Notes: a model not told the origin generated them from the sequence alone. DNA of 64,000 nucleotides from an uncultured Aquimarina sp. (GCA_947498815.1 CANMLU010000013.1:62001-126000); one strand, 5' to 3'. Numbered from the stretch's first letter, positions 52,000 to 61,574 are shown. Program-made: numbers and translations.

Positions 52000-53640
52000 T
52001 TACTCCAACACAAAAGATAATACATCACCCGTAGCTCCATTAGGAAAAGCAATGCCCAACAAAGCGGAAATGGTAGGTGAAATATCTGTAATTTTCGTTT
52101 CTACAGTTGTACTCCCTTTCTTTATTCCTTGACCAAAAAATAATAATGGTGCATGCGTATCATACGTTAATCCACTACCGTGAGTGGATCCCGTTTTCGA
52201 ATACATAATTGTAGCAGGATCATACACTATAACGACATCTCCACTTCTCTTTTGGTTAAATCCATTTTGGATAAGTTCTGCTATTCCAGCAGTATAATTT
52301 CCAAATTCTAATTGACTCCTGGTAAAGACCTTATCAATTTGATTCTCCTGAAGCACAAAATGAGCTATGGCCTTTTGTAATTCTTGAGCTCTAACCTCAT
52401 TTTTGGATAAAACTTCATAATTAAAAAACACTTGGTTATTTGATATGTTTTCGATCAAACCATCGGCCTTGAACTTAGTTTTCACAAATGCTTCAACTTT
52501 TTTGGTAAACGCATCCTTATCAAAATAACCAGCAGGAATTTTAACGGATTGTAAATATGATGGTACATGTACCGCTCCATGATCTGCCGTTAAAAAAACT
52601 GTGTACTTGTTTTTGCCAACTTTGGAGTCCAGCGTAGTAAAAAAACGTTCCAAATCCTTATCTAATCGCAAATAGGTGTCTTGTATTTCTTTCGAATTTA
52701 CACCAAAGTTATGCCCAACATAATCCGTACTCGAAAAACTAACTGTAAGAAAATCTGTAACATTATCCTTTCCAAGTTCTTCTCCATCTATAGCCGCTAT
52801 TGCAAAATCGGTAGTCAAACTATTTCCAAAGGCAGAAGATTTAATGATATCATACCCTTCATTTTGATCCTTAAGTTTTCCCAAATCATAAGGAAATGTA
52901 GCCGTCGATTTTCCTGTATAGCCTCTCTCAAACGTATTTTGATCTGCTCCACTTTCTTCATATGTATTTATATCATACAGCGTATTCCATATTTTCAGAT
53001 AGGATTCTGCTTTATCCGAATCATTAAATTTCTGAACCCAGTTTGGTAAATCATTGCGATAATAGGTACTAGTGATCCATTTTCCTTCATCTTTACCTCT
53101 AAACCAATAGGCTCCACTTGCTGTATGACCTGCCGGAAGTATAGCTCCCCGATCTTTAATTGCAATACCAATCGTTTTTCCTTTTAACTGTGTGTGTAAT
53201 CTATTTTGATCGGCCACTGTAGTAGTTTTCATTCGATGAGGCGACATTCTTTCCAATTCACTATCTGATCCTACCGCTTTTACCGAAGCATCACTAGCGC
53301 AATACACCATTTTGTTATCAAACTTATCATACCAATTATTGGAAATTACACCATGATTTTTTGGTGTTGTACCCGTATATATAGAAGCATGACCCGGTCC
53401 AGTATAGGTAGGTACATAATTAAAATGATTATTCTTACAGTTATATCCTTCATTGATCATTCGCTTAAAACCTCCTACTCCAAATCGCTTATAAAAACGA
53501 GTCAAATAATCATAACGCATTTGATCAACGACTATACCAACGACTAGTTTGGGTGAACGATTAATTTGAACCTCATCTTGAGATTTCATTGAAATAGGTA
53601 ACATCACTAATAATGTGATCAGAAGTACTTTTTTTATCAT
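52000..53640 (-). CDS. pafA: PafA-like alkaline phosphatase (phosphate-irrepressible type)
   Basis: This secreted phosphomonoesterase of the alkaline phosphatase superfamily has 546 residues, the same as I recall for Elizabethkingia PafA. A signal peptide (about 1-20) is followed by the metal strand LVVGIVVDQMRYDYL and the nucleophile segment PTYTGPGHASIYTG with Thr78/Thr80. The active-site Asn (NNWYD) and the Lys-Asp-Arg motif K162-R164 (IKDRGAILPAGH) are in place, as are the later metal ligands in SSTDYVGHNFGV and TADHGAVHVPS. It releases phosphate from organic esters in the periplasm. No pho box is recognised. Confidence 0.9.
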   Translation of the reverse strand: MIKKVLLITLLVMLPISMKSQDEVQINRSPKLVVGIVVDQMRYDYLTRFYKRFGVGGFKRMINEGYNCKNNHFNYVPTYTGPGHASIYTGTTPKNHGVISNNWYDKFDNKMVYCASDASVKAVGSDSELERMSPHRMKTTTVADQNRLHTQLKGKTIGIAIKDRGAILPAGHTASGAYWFRGKDEGKWITSTYYRNDLPNWVQKFNDSDKAESYLKIWNTLYDINTYEESGADQNTFERGYTGKSTATFPYDLGKLKDQNEGYDIIKSSAFGNSLTTDFAIAAIDGEELGKDNVTDFLTVSFSSTDYVGHNFGVNSKEIQDTYLRLDKDLERFFTTLDSKVGKNKYTVFLTADHGAVHVPSYLQSVKIPAGYFDKDAFTKKVEAFVKTKFKADGLIENISNNQVFFNYEVLSKNEVRAQELQKAIAHFVLQENQIDKVFTRSQLEFGNYTAGIAELIQNGFNQKRSGDVVIVYDPATIMYSKTGSTHGSGLTYDTHAPLLFFGQGIKKGSTTVETKITDISPTISALLGIAFPNGATGDVLSFVLE

Positions 53641-53753
53641 TACTTTTAGAATTAAAACGGGAAAAATACAATACCTGCAAATGTAAAACTTTAATGCAAG
53701 GTTAAATGCTGTGGATATTTTTTTTTCTATTTTAGCCTTTCTAATTACAAAGA

Positions 53754-54491
53754 ATGTTTTACTTAGACGATATCGGTCGCTATTTCATAATGCTTAAAGG
53801 AGTTTTTAGTCGAATGACTAAGGGATCCGTGTTAAGAAATCTAATCCTTAAAGAAATAGACGATCTAATCATTGGATCATTAGGAATTACCGTATTTCTT
53901 GCATTCTTTATCGGTGCGGTAGTTGCTATTCAAACCGCGCTCAATCTTACCAATCCTTTAATCCCCAAAAAGCTTATTGCTTTTGCATCCAGACAATCAG
54001 TGATTCTCGAATTTGCACCTACCTTTATTTCTGTGATTATGGCAGGTAAAGTTGGTTCTTTTATTACATCTAGTATAGGAACTATGAGAGTAACAGAACA
54101 AATCGACGCACTCGAAGTTATGGGTATTAATTCTCTTAACTATTTGGTATTTCCAAAAATTATTGCAATGCTTATGTATCCATTTGTTATTGCAATAGCT
54201 ATGTTTACAGGGGTATTTGGCGCCTATATTGCTGGCGTATATGGTGGATTTGTATCTAGTACTGATTTCTTAACAGGATTACGAGAAGAGTTTATTCCAT
54301 ATCATTTGGTATATGCGTTTATAAAAACATTTTTATATTCTTTTTTACTAGCAACAATACCTTCGTTTCATGGCTATTATATGAGAGGTGGGGCACTAGA
54401 AGTAGGAAAGGCCAGTACATCTGCCTTTGTATGGACTACTGTGGTAATTATTATTTCCAATTATGTTCTAACCCAATTATTATTAAGCTAA
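53754..54491 (+). CDS. MlaE-type ABC transporter permease
   Basis: The 245-residue integral membrane protein is an MlaE/YrbE permease with five to six helices. Family segments are VFLAFFIGAVVAIQTALNLT, ASRQSVILEFAPTFISVIMA, GKVGSFITSSIGTMRVTEQI and DALEVMGINSLNYLVFPKII. Mla transporters move phospholipids across the envelope. The stop overlaps the start of the ATPase gene by one base (TAATG), showing tight coupling. The substrate-binding MCE protein (MlaD) is not next to it in the window. Confidence 0.9.
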   Translation: MFYLDDIGRYFIMLKGVFSRMTKGSVLRNLILKEIDDLIIGSLGITVFLAFFIGAVVAIQTALNLTNPLIPKKLIAFASRQSVILEFAPTFISVIMAGKVGSFITSSIGTMRVTEQIDALEVMGINSLNYLVFPKIIAMLMYPFVIAIAMFTGVFGAYIAGVYGGFVSSTDFLTGLREEFIPYHLVYAFIKTFLYSFLLATIPSFHGYYMRGGALEVGKASTSAFVWTTVVIIISNYVLTQLLLS

Positions 54492-55255
54492 TGATAGAAG
54501 TTAAAGGTTTACATAAAGGTTTTAATGGAGAGGAGATCCTAAAAGGGATTACTACCACTTTTGATCGAGGTAAAACGAACCTGATTATTGGTACTAGTGG
54601 TAGTGGTAAAACCGTGTTTCTAAAATGCTTGTTAGGCCTTTTTACACCAGAGCAAGGATCCATTTGTTATGATGGCGCAACCTATTCTGATCTGAGCGAG
54701 GAGCAACAACGCGACCTTAGAGAACAAATGGGGATGGTATTTCAAGGAAGCGCATTATTTGACTCTATGACTGTTGAAGAAAATGTGATGTTTCCATTGA
54801 TGATGTTTACGAAACAAAAAAGAGAGGAAATGCTAGAACGGGTACACGAAGTATTGGATAGAGTAAATCTTGAAAATGCAGAGAAAAAGCTTCCCTCAGA
54901 AATTAGTGGTGGTATGCAAAAACGTGTAGCTATTGCTCGTGCTATAGTGACCAGACCAAAATACTTATTCTGTGATGAACCAAACTCTGGACTTGATCCC
55001 AGAACTGCCATTGTAATTGATAACCTCATTAAAGAAATCACTGAAGAGAATGATATCACCACAGTGATTAACACCCATGACATGAATTCTGTGATGGAAA
55101 TCGGAGAAAAGATTGTGTTTCTTAAAAATGGATTTTTAGAATGGGAAGGTGACAAAACCCAGATATTCAAAACGGATAATCAAGCAGTAACAGAATTTGT
55201 ATATTCTTCAAATCTGTTTAAAAAAGTGCGTGATGCACAACTCAAAGGTTTATAA
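54491..55255 (+). CDS. MlaF-type ABC transporter ATP-binding protein
   Basis: The ATPase of the phospholipid transporter has 254 residues. Start ATG 54491 follows the permease stop with a one-base overlap; the longer open frame upstream is inside the permease gene. Walker A is GTSGSGKT (34-41), the signature is SEISGGMQKRVAIARA, and Walker B with the D-loop is YLFCDEPNSGLDP. The switch histidine is in INTHDMNSVME. It converges on the membrane-protein gene at 55273. Confidence 0.92.
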   Translation: MIEVKGLHKGFNGEEILKGITTTFDRGKTNLIIGTSGSGKTVFLKCLLGLFTPEQGSICYDGATYSDLSEEQQRDLREQMGMVFQGSALFDSMTVEENVMFPLMMFTKQKREEMLERVHEVLDRVNLENAEKKLPSEISGGMQKRVAIARAIVTRPKYLFCDEPNSGLDPRTAIVIDNLIKEITEENDITTVINTHDMNSVMEIGEKIVFLKNGFLEWEGDKTQIFKTDNQAVTEFVYSSNLFKKVRDAQLKGL

Positions 55256-55272
55256 GATTCCCTGGCAAAAGT

Positions 55273-56310
55273 CTACAACTGAATATCAAATATTTTTACT
55301 ACAAAACCAGCATAAAAGTCCGCACCATGGTCGATTTGCCATAAGCAATATCCCTTCTTCAATAACCACATATGATATTCCTCAAGAATGTGGTCATTAG
55401 TTGAGGCAACATTGCTTGGCTTGAACTCTTCTAATTCGAGTGTTTTATTTATTTTTCCAATCATAAAAAGCATGGTTTCTGCATCTTTCCAATCCACCAT
55501 ATATGATGTATGCCCAGTAACACCTCTCTCGTTCAACACCTCAAAAACCCTTACATAACTTCTCTCAAGACCAGTAACCTTCTCCCAAAAATTAGCCCTC
55601 TTTCTTTTGGACATTAATTGTGTGATTTTTTCAAAAAAGAAAGGCTCATTTTGATCAAAAAAGTCTTCAGTCACATATTGCATTCCGATATCCGAGGCAT
55701 TGATCTTCTGTTGATCTAAAATCTCAACTTCTTCATTGGCAATTTTTCTTTGTTGCCAAAGCATATACATAGCAAAGGCGATCAGTCCTGAAAAGATTAA
55801 AATATACAAAAGCTTGTTTTGAAATTCATCATTTAAAATCGTGCTACATATCCCTATAATCGAAACTCCCAAAGTAACATAAAGCATGGAAGGGTTCATA
55901 GATTTGATTCTTGCTTTTGCAATTGCTTTTTGATCTCGTATTCCAGATATCTGTTTTCCTCGTTCCAGAGCTTTGGGAGCATTATAAACGCGCATAACTC
56001 TTGCTACCACAATAGGTAGCGGAATAATGAAATACAGTACCATTTCAAATTTGCTAAAAACATAGATTTTAAATCCTTGAATCATCCCCATAGCAATCGC
56101 AGCAAGTATAATCCATACTATCATGATTCGTGAATATTTTTTTAATGTTCTAGCATAGGAATCAATATATTCTTGAGCTTGTTGCTCACTACATTCATAA
56201 CCATTAGAACTTTCTGTAGCATAAAACACATAACCCTTTCCTTTGGGGTTTGGAGTAAACTTTGCTTTATATCTGTTGACCAGATTTTCCCTTAGAATGC
56301 TTATCCTCAT
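55273..56310 (-). CDS. Multi-pass membrane protein of unknown function
   Basis: The protein of 345 residues has four hydrophobic segments (about 62-80, 87-105, 143-160, 168-186) inside soluble regions. The N-terminal 55 residues are basic and the C-terminal half (about 200-345) is a soluble domain with charged residues (DFFDQNEPFFFEKITQLMSK and GVTGHTSYMVDWKDAETMLF). No family is recognised. It lies 11 bases after a zinc-finger membrane-protein gene and is probably cotranscribed with it. Confidence 0.7.
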   Translation of the reverse strand: MRISILRENLVNRYKAKFTPNPKGKGYVFYATESSNGYECSEQQAQEYIDSYARTLKKYSRIMIVWIILAAIAMGMIQGFKIYVFSKFEMVLYFIIPLPIVVARVMRVYNAPKALERGKQISGIRDQKAIAKARIKSMNPSMLYVTLGVSIIGICSTILNDEFQNKLLYILIFSGLIAFAMYMLWQQRKIANEEVEILDQQKINASDIGMQYVTEDFFDQNEPFFFEKITQLMSKRKRANFWEKVTGLERSYVRVFEVLNERGVTGHTSYMVDWKDAETMLFMIGKINKTLELEEFKPSNVASTNDHILEEYHMWLLKKGYCLWQIDHGADFYAGFVVKIFDIQL

Positions 56311-56321
56311 TCTTATGTAGT

Positions 56322-56825
56322 TTAGTTATATGATAAAGGTATTGCGTTTAATTCTTTAAGTCGCTTGGTATTCTTAACTGCCCGAATAGGCAGTGCAATA
56401 AGCCCCACAAAAGCAGAAACAATAGCTTTAAGGACATAAAACACAAACAAACCTGGTAATGAAAATATTAAAAAAATCCCTTTAAAGTTTGAACTAAAAC
56501 TATTGAGTGCATGCCAACCGGGTACAATTGGAGCAAAAACAAAAAACGTAATCAAGGTTCGTAAGAATACATCATTCATTGTTTTGCCTGGAGGTAAAGG
56601 AGATATCGTAAGCATAATAAACATTACAGAAGCGGGTACGATCCCAAAAACCAAAGTCCAAAGAAATTCTTTTTTAATTTGTTTCTTTTCAAAATTGATA
56701 TGCATCGCATTGCAACTTATACAAAGAGGTATTTGATAAAAGTGAGCACAATAATCGCACAGCCCTTTATTGCAGTCACGACATTGTGACACTGCGGTTT
56801 GATCCGCGTGGTTATAACAGTTCAT
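56322..56825 (-). CDS. B-box-like zinc finger membrane protein
   Basis: The 167-residue protein starts with a compact zinc-binding unit: CYNHADQTAVSQCRDCNKGL followed by CDYCAHFYQIPLCISC, in total seven cysteines and a histidine in the first 40 residues, as in B-box-type fingers of bacteria. Three hydrophobic segments follow (about 50-73, 82-105, 115-135). The finger probably faces the cytoplasm. The function is unknown. It forms a two-gene operon with the membrane protein at 55273. Confidence 0.78.
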   Translation of the reverse strand: MNCYNHADQTAVSQCRDCNKGLCDYCAHFYQIPLCISCNAMHINFEKKQIKKEFLWTLVFGIVPASVMFIMLTISPLPPGKTMNDVFLRTLITFFVFAPIVPGWHALNSFSSNFKGIFLIFSLPGLFVFYVLKAIVSAFVGLIALPIRAVKNTKRLKELNAIPLSYN

Positions 56826-56995
56826 TGAAAATTAATTTTATAATTTATGTGAATTTTGAGCTGTCAAAATAAGACTTAAAAGTTTTTATACAATCAGCTA
56901 TATCTTTAAATTTATAAATATCAATAAATTCCATGATTAGTATCCTATGATATTTTTTGGAATAGAATAGATGAAAATTCAAGATTGAAAGTATC

Positions 56996-57601
56996 CTAAC
57001 TACCTGTCTTACCCAAAAATACGTTTACTTTTGGATTGATAGGGTTACCTGATGCCCTTCGAAAAGATACGATCTGCCCCACATGGTATATTGCATCAGA
57101 AATCTGACCGTTGATCATATTCCAATATGGAAACTCTCTTTGATCGTCTCCAGATTGAAAAATCACTTTGTAAGTTGATATATCTTGTTCTGATTTACCA
57201 GAAAGCAATTCGCTTGCCTTTTTAAAGTTTAAAAGGGTATTTTTCCTTAGCTCTTCAAATGTTAGAGTAGGCTGCTCGGTTGTCCTTATATTTGGTAAAT
57301 TTTGTGGTGCATTGACTATACTATTGGATAATCCATAAAGATGCTCTAGAGTTTGTAAGGTGGTTCTCGCCTCTTTTGACGTTGAAAATTGCAAATCATC
57401 ATCAGTAAGCCCCTCGGTAGCCCAATAGTATCGATATCCTAGGCCATCAATAAATCTGGAAAGAATATTTCCAGAGGTATAGTTTTCGGGTGATTCGGGT
57501 ATCTGTTGATATGGTAATTGCATAGCGTCTGAGTTTTGACCGAAACTATTAATTGTTAAGCAAAGCGTAATTAATACGAGTATTCTATTTAGGGTATACA
57601 T
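56996..57601 (-). CDS. Exported DinB-like four-helix protein
   Basis: The 201-residue protein has a signal peptide (about 1-21, ending NSFGQ) and a helical domain resembling the DinB/YfiT superfamily, with TLQTLEHLYGLSNSIVNAPQ and DAIYHVGQIVSFRRASGNP carrying two of the expected histidines. It is odd that such a protein is exported. Start ATG 57601 is preferred to an in-frame TTG two codons earlier. Function unknown. Confidence 0.72.
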   Translation of the reverse strand: MYTLNRILVLITLCLTINSFGQNSDAMQLPYQQIPESPENYTSGNILSRFIDGLGYRYYWATEGLTDDDLQFSTSKEARTTLQTLEHLYGLSNSIVNAPQNLPNIRTTEQPTLTFEELRKNTLLNFKKASELLSGKSEQDISTYKVIFQSGDDQREFPYWNMINGQISDAIYHVGQIVSFRRASGNPINPKVNVFLGKTGS

Positions 57602-57641
57602 ATTCAATTAATTCAAAGTTTTAAATAAGTTCTGACTCTAT

Positions 57642-59087
57642 TTACTCCACATACAACGTATCCGCTTTTAACTCAGTAGTAATCCATTCTCGAAGTTTAT
57701 CAACACGAATGTTATCCAAGCTATCCGATACTTGAAATTTCCACTTTGGAAATATCACTTTTACGGTATCTACTTTTAAAAAATTGGATCTTAGTACTTC
57801 GCCATATCCCAGCTCTGATAAATCCGGAAAACGAATTTTAGCATCCTTTGCAATACTGTTATACGGTAAAACTTCAACAGGAATTACCTTTTTGGCATCT
57901 TGAAGCTGTCTATCCAAACCAGCCATCTGAATTTTAAGATCTTCAATCTCATCCAACAACTTATCGTTTTCTTTTTCCAAACGATTCAATTCCACAATAG
58001 AGCGATCATATGCTTTCGAAACTTGTTCTAGACCACGGGCTTTATTACCATTAATACTTACATCAAAATCTTCGATATTTGCATATTTTTTGATCTCATT
58101 TTTAAGATCTGTTACGACCACCTCTGGCATTTCTCCATCAAAATACAACGCTATAGTTTTCTCGTTATAATTATAGAAGTCTTTTCTTAAATATAAATTT
58201 GCGTTGCTATTGATTTCGTTTTCAAGGAACATTTTATAATCATGTTCTGCATTACTCTCTTTCAATGTGGTATAAAATGTCCAACTTGCGGGAATCATAA
58301 CTAATACTGCAAATAGCGAAGCAAGTTGCGCAGTACGTTTTCTTTTTGCCGAGTTTGCATATCGCAACATTGGAAATCGTAATAATTTCGAAACTATAAA
58401 AGTCGCTAATGCTATAAAGGTGGCATTAATACTAAACAGATACATCGCTCCCAAAAAGAAATCAGGTTCCCAAACAGCGATACCGTAACCAACTGTACAC
58501 AGAGGAGGCATTAAGGCAGTAGCAATTGCTACTCCTGCTATAGCATTGGGCATTGTTCCTTTTTTGGATTTGGCAACAATCAAGGCCAGTCCACCAAAAA
58601 CCGCTACCATAACATCGAGAATGGTTGGTGCCGTTCTGGATTCGAGCTCTGGAGTTAATTCTGTTAACGGGGATATCCAAAAATATAGTGTCGCTGCTGC
58701 AACACTTAATCCTACCATAACACCCAGATTAACCAGAGACCTTTTTAAGGTATCAATATCATTAATCGCAATAGACAGCCCTACTCCAACGATTGGTCCC
58801 ATTAATGGAGAAATTAACATGGCTCCAATAACAACTGCTGTTGAACTCACATTAAGACCAATGGATGCGACGAATACCGAAAAAATAAGAATCCAGGCGG
58901 TATGCCCCTTAAAAGGAATATCATTTTTGACATCTTCGATAGTTTGATCCTTGTCGGTATCTACTCTAATATTAAGTAGCTCTCTAAGAAATTTGTTTAT
59001 ACTTGAAAAAAGTCCTTTTGCATCTCTTTTTACAGTTTCGGCTACTTCTTCTTGTTCTGAAATTGGCTGGTTGTTATTTTCTTCCAT
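57642..59087 (-). CDS. DUF389 family membrane protein
   Basis: The protein of 481 residues has a short acidic N-terminal tail, then a DUF389 domain with about six helices (about 60-270), signposted by STAVVIGAMLISPLMGPIVG, GLALIVAKSKKGTMPNAIAG and VAIATALMPPLCTVGYG. The C-terminal half is soluble, with a coiled coil (about 355-400, AYDRSIVELNRLEKENDKLL) and a final alpha-beta part. Its role is not known. It is the last gene of a packed group with manC and the SprT-like gene, five bases after manC. Confidence 0.85.
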   Translation of the reverse strand: MEENNNQPISEQEEVAETVKRDAKGLFSSINKFLRELLNIRVDTDKDQTIEDVKNDIPFKGHTAWILIFSVFVASIGLNVSSTAVVIGAMLISPLMGPIVGVGLSIAINDIDTLKRSLVNLGVMVGLSVAAATLYFWISPLTELTPELESRTAPTILDVMVAVFGGLALIVAKSKKGTMPNAIAGVAIATALMPPLCTVGYGIAVWEPDFFLGAMYLFSINATFIALATFIVSKLLRFPMLRYANSAKRKRTAQLASLFAVLVMIPASWTFYTTLKESNAEHDYKMFLENEINSNANLYLRKDFYNYNEKTIALYFDGEMPEVVVTDLKNEIKKYANIEDFDVSINGNKARGLEQVSKAYDRSIVELNRLEKENDKLLDEIEDLKIQMAGLDRQLQDAKKVIPVEVLPYNSIAKDAKIRFPDLSELGYGEVLRSNFLKVDTVKVIFPKWKFQVSDSLDNIRVDKLREWITTELKADTLYVE

Positions 59088-59092
59088 TGTTA

Positions 59093-60169
59093 TTATCCGT
59101 ATTGCTCTCCATAAGTATCTTTAACATTTTTAAGTACTTTCTTTATATCCTGTTCTTTCTTTTTCGGATAAATCAAAAGTACTTCTTCTTTATCTACAAT
59201 GATATAATCATTAAGTCCATCAACGACTACAATTTTATCATTAGAGGTTCTGATCATATTTCCCGATGCATCTTCAGTAAGAACTCGGGCATTTACTACT
59301 GCATTATTAGCAGGAGTCTTATCCAACTTATCATATAAAGATCCCCAGGTTCCCAAATCATTCCAATCAAATGTTGCGGGTAATACATATACATTTTCGG
59401 CCTTCTCCAAAATTGCATAGTCTATTGAAATATTCTCTGCCAAAGGATAGTTGGATTGAATAAAATCGTTTTCTTGATCCGTATTATAAAGTGATTGACC
59501 CTTCTTAAACAAAGCGGTCATTTCTTTTTGCAGGTTTGCAAATGCAGCAACAATACTACTAGCACTCCAGATAAAAATCCCTGCATTCCACAAGTAATTT
59601 CCTTTACTCAAAAAGTCTTTTGCCGTAGTGTAATCAGGTTTCTCGGTAAACTGGGCTACCTTTTTAATTGCATTTTGTTCTTTCTCATATTGGATATAAC
59701 CATATCCCGTATTTGGAAATGTAGGTTGAATCCCAAGGGTCATTAATATATCGGTTTTTGTACAAGCTTGAAAACACTGTTCCAGGTTAGCGATAAAAGC
59801 ATCTTCATTTTCGATCCAATGATCACTTGGTGCGACCACCATCACTGCATCGGGGTTCTCCTTTTGAATTTTCATGGATGCATATAAGATACAAGGAGCC
59901 GTATTACGCATTGCAGGCTCGGTAATTACTTGCCTTTGCTGTGCTTCTGGCAACTGACTCAAAACCAAGTCATTGTAGCGCTCATTGGTGAGTATAAATA
60001 TATTTTCGGCTGGAATACTCTTAGACAAGCGTGAAAATGTACGCTGAATCAAGGTTTCTCCTGTCCCCAACATGTCATGAAATTGCTTTGGAAAATCAGT
60101 AGTGCTTACCGGCCAAAATCTTGATCCCACACCCCCCGCCATTAGTATGGCATAATAATTTTTATTCAT
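59093..60169 (-). CDS. manC: Mannose-1-phosphate guanylyltransferase
   Basis: This nucleotidyltransferase makes GDP-mannose from mannose 1-phosphate and GTP. The 358-residue protein is the short single-domain form without the phosphomannose-isomerase part. It opens AILMAGGVGSRFWPVSTTDF, the pyrophosphorylase signature with GGxGxRxxP, then PKQFHDMLGTGETLIQRTF; later elements are VVAPSDHWI, FTEKPDYTTAK and NYLWNAGIFIW, and SIDYAILEKAENV. GDP-mannose would feed polysaccharide or glycoprotein synthesis. It is two bases from the SprT-like gene and five bases from the DUF389 gene. Confidence 0.92.
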   Translation of the reverse strand: MNKNYYAILMAGGVGSRFWPVSTTDFPKQFHDMLGTGETLIQRTFSRLSKSIPAENIFILTNERYNDLVLSQLPEAQQRQVITEPAMRNTAPCILYASMKIQKENPDAVMVVAPSDHWIENEDAFIANLEQCFQACTKTDILMTLGIQPTFPNTGYGYIQYEKEQNAIKKVAQFTEKPDYTTAKDFLSKGNYLWNAGIFIWSASSIVAAFANLQKEMTALFKKGQSLYNTDQENDFIQSNYPLAENISIDYAILEKAENVYVLPATFDWNDLGTWGSLYDKLDKTPANNAVVNARVLTEDASGNMIRTSNDKIVVVDGLNDYIIVDKEEVLLIYPKKKEQDIKKVLKNVKDTYGEQYG

Positions 60170-60171
60170 AA

Positions 60172-60783
60172 TTAATGTAGCAGTTCTACTTCTGCATTTG
60201 GATTAAAAAGATATATTCTTCCTGTGCTAAGCTCTACACATTCATATCGTTTTACTTTCTTATTCCCTTTTTTAAATATCTTCCCATTATATAATCTGAA
60301 GGTACTACCAAAGGGCAATTCAAAGATATAGTTTTTATCATTTTCTGGATCATATTGTTTTAGTATCCAAGATAACTTTTCATCGGTATCGCTACTTGCC
60401 CTTGGGTTTTTAAAATGATTTGCCATGACAGGCAATAATTTACTCGGAAAAACTTCTGGGTTAATATAGGGTAGCATTAACTGTTGAAAGGTTCTTTTCC
60501 ATTCTATACCATGTGGTTTTATATACCGCCCATACTTTTCAAAAGCTATGAGATGCGCTATTTCATGAATCAATGTAATCAGAAAACGATACTTATTAAG
60601 AGATGCGTTGACAGTTATCTGATGTCTTCCGTCGGGCATTTTACGATAATCACCATGTCTGGTAACACGTTCATTAACGATTTTGAGATGTACATTGCAT
60701 TTCACGATCAAGTCAAACACCTGATCCAAGGCGCGTTCTGGGATATATCTACCAAGTACTTCCTTCACATGTGCAAAATACAA
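60172..60783 (-). CDS. SprT-like zinc metalloprotease-fold protein
   Basis: The protein of up to 203 residues carries HEIAHLIAFEKYGRYIKPHG, an HExxH zinc motif with the distal histidine, as in SprT/Spartan-like proteins. A C-terminal part (about 150-200) holds KRYECVELSTGRIYLFNPNA. The start is not ATG: the TTG at 60783 gives MYFAHVKEVLGRYIP, while GTG 60768 would give MKEVLGRYIP, nearer to the start expected for homologues. No ATG fits. It is first in the group with manC and DUF389. Confidence 0.82.
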   Translation of the reverse strand: MYFAHVKEVLGRYIPERALDQVFDLIVKCNVHLKIVNERVTRHGDYRKMPDGRHQITVNASLNKYRFLITLIHEIAHLIAFEKYGRYIKPHGIEWKRTFQQLMLPYINPEVFPSKLLPVMANHFKNPRASSDTDEKLSWILKQYDPENDKNYIFELPFGSTFRLYNGKIFKKGNKKVKRYECVELSTGRIYLFNPNAEVELLH

Positions 60784-60983
60784 AATTAAGTGTATCGTAG
60801 GGATAGGTTTAATTTATAATTTTTCAATTTCTTACGCTACCTCAAAAGAGACAAAGCATCAATCCCTAAAAGAATATTATTAATTCAATTAATTCGTTTT
60901 CATTTCAATATTCTTTATCTTGTTATATCCAAATTGCACAAGCCCCAAAATACCTATGAGAAATAATACTAAAAGATTAAACT

Positions 60984-61574
60984 ATAAAACAGTTTTCAAT
61001 TTATATCGTCATTATTCTTATTGTTGGCTGTACCAAGAACAGATCCAATAAAACAGATATTCAATCCTCAAAAAAAAATCTTGAAAACATTAAAGAAGAC
61101 ACCCTACGGTCAAAGGGGGATTCGACGCCTTTTAACCCAACCAAAAAACAAACTGAAACCAGATCTACATCAAAAAAACCAGGCTCTGTTGAAAGATTTT
61201 CTATCAGAGATTTAAATTTCACTTGGGAAGAGATCAATGCTTGCGATTGCTTGTTTATTATCAAAACGCAAGGCACTGCATACGAAAAACTATATTTTGG
61301 CCGCTTTAAAGGAGATACCTCAGGAATTGTTCAGTTCGGGAAAAACAGTGAAAAAAAGTTGATTCCTATGTCCAAAAAGAGATCAAAAAGTCGAAAACAA
61401 GGAAGTTTCTGGGCCGAAACCTACAGAAATGACCAGTATACTATTTCACTAAAAGCAAAACCAAGCCCACCAAAAGTTAAAGGAAAATACACCTATTATA
61501 TCGATTTTAGATTCACTGATCTTTCTACCAAAAAAGTGATCAAAAAAGTAGTCTTGACGAATTGTAAATCTTAA
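60984..61574 (+). CDS. Lipoprotein without a standard start codon (ATA start or 5' frameshift)
   Basis: From 60981 to 61574 one open frame encodes about 196 residues. Read from ATA 60984 as a start it gives MKQFSIYIVIILIVGC, an almost ideal lipoprotein signal with lipobox IVGC (Cys16), then a Ser/Thr/Lys-rich linker and a C-terminal domain (about 90-196) containing LYFGRFKGDTSGIVQFGKNS and YTYYIDFRFTDLSTKKVIKK. No ATG, GTG or TTG stands in frame upstream; the first in-frame one, TTG 61251, would cut off the signal. A one-base shift near 60975 would instead join it to ATG 60956 (MRNNTKRL). So this is either an ATA start, a frameshifted gene or a base error. No family is recognised. Confidence 0.65.
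   Translation: MKQFSIYIVIILIVGCTKNRSNKTDIQSSKKNLENIKEDTLRSKGDSTPFNPTKKQTETRSTSKKPGSVERFSIRDLNFTWEEINACDCLFIIKTQGTAYEKLYFGRFKGDTSGIVQFGKNSEKKLIPMSKKRSKSRKQGSFWAETYRNDQYTISLKAKPSPPKVKGKYTYYIDFRFTDLSTKKVIKKVVLTNCKS

Noticed and set aside
61021-61215. 64-codon open frame MLAVPRTDP...
   Set aside because: It overlaps the lipoprotein frame from 60984, whose signal peptide and lipobox are far better evidence.
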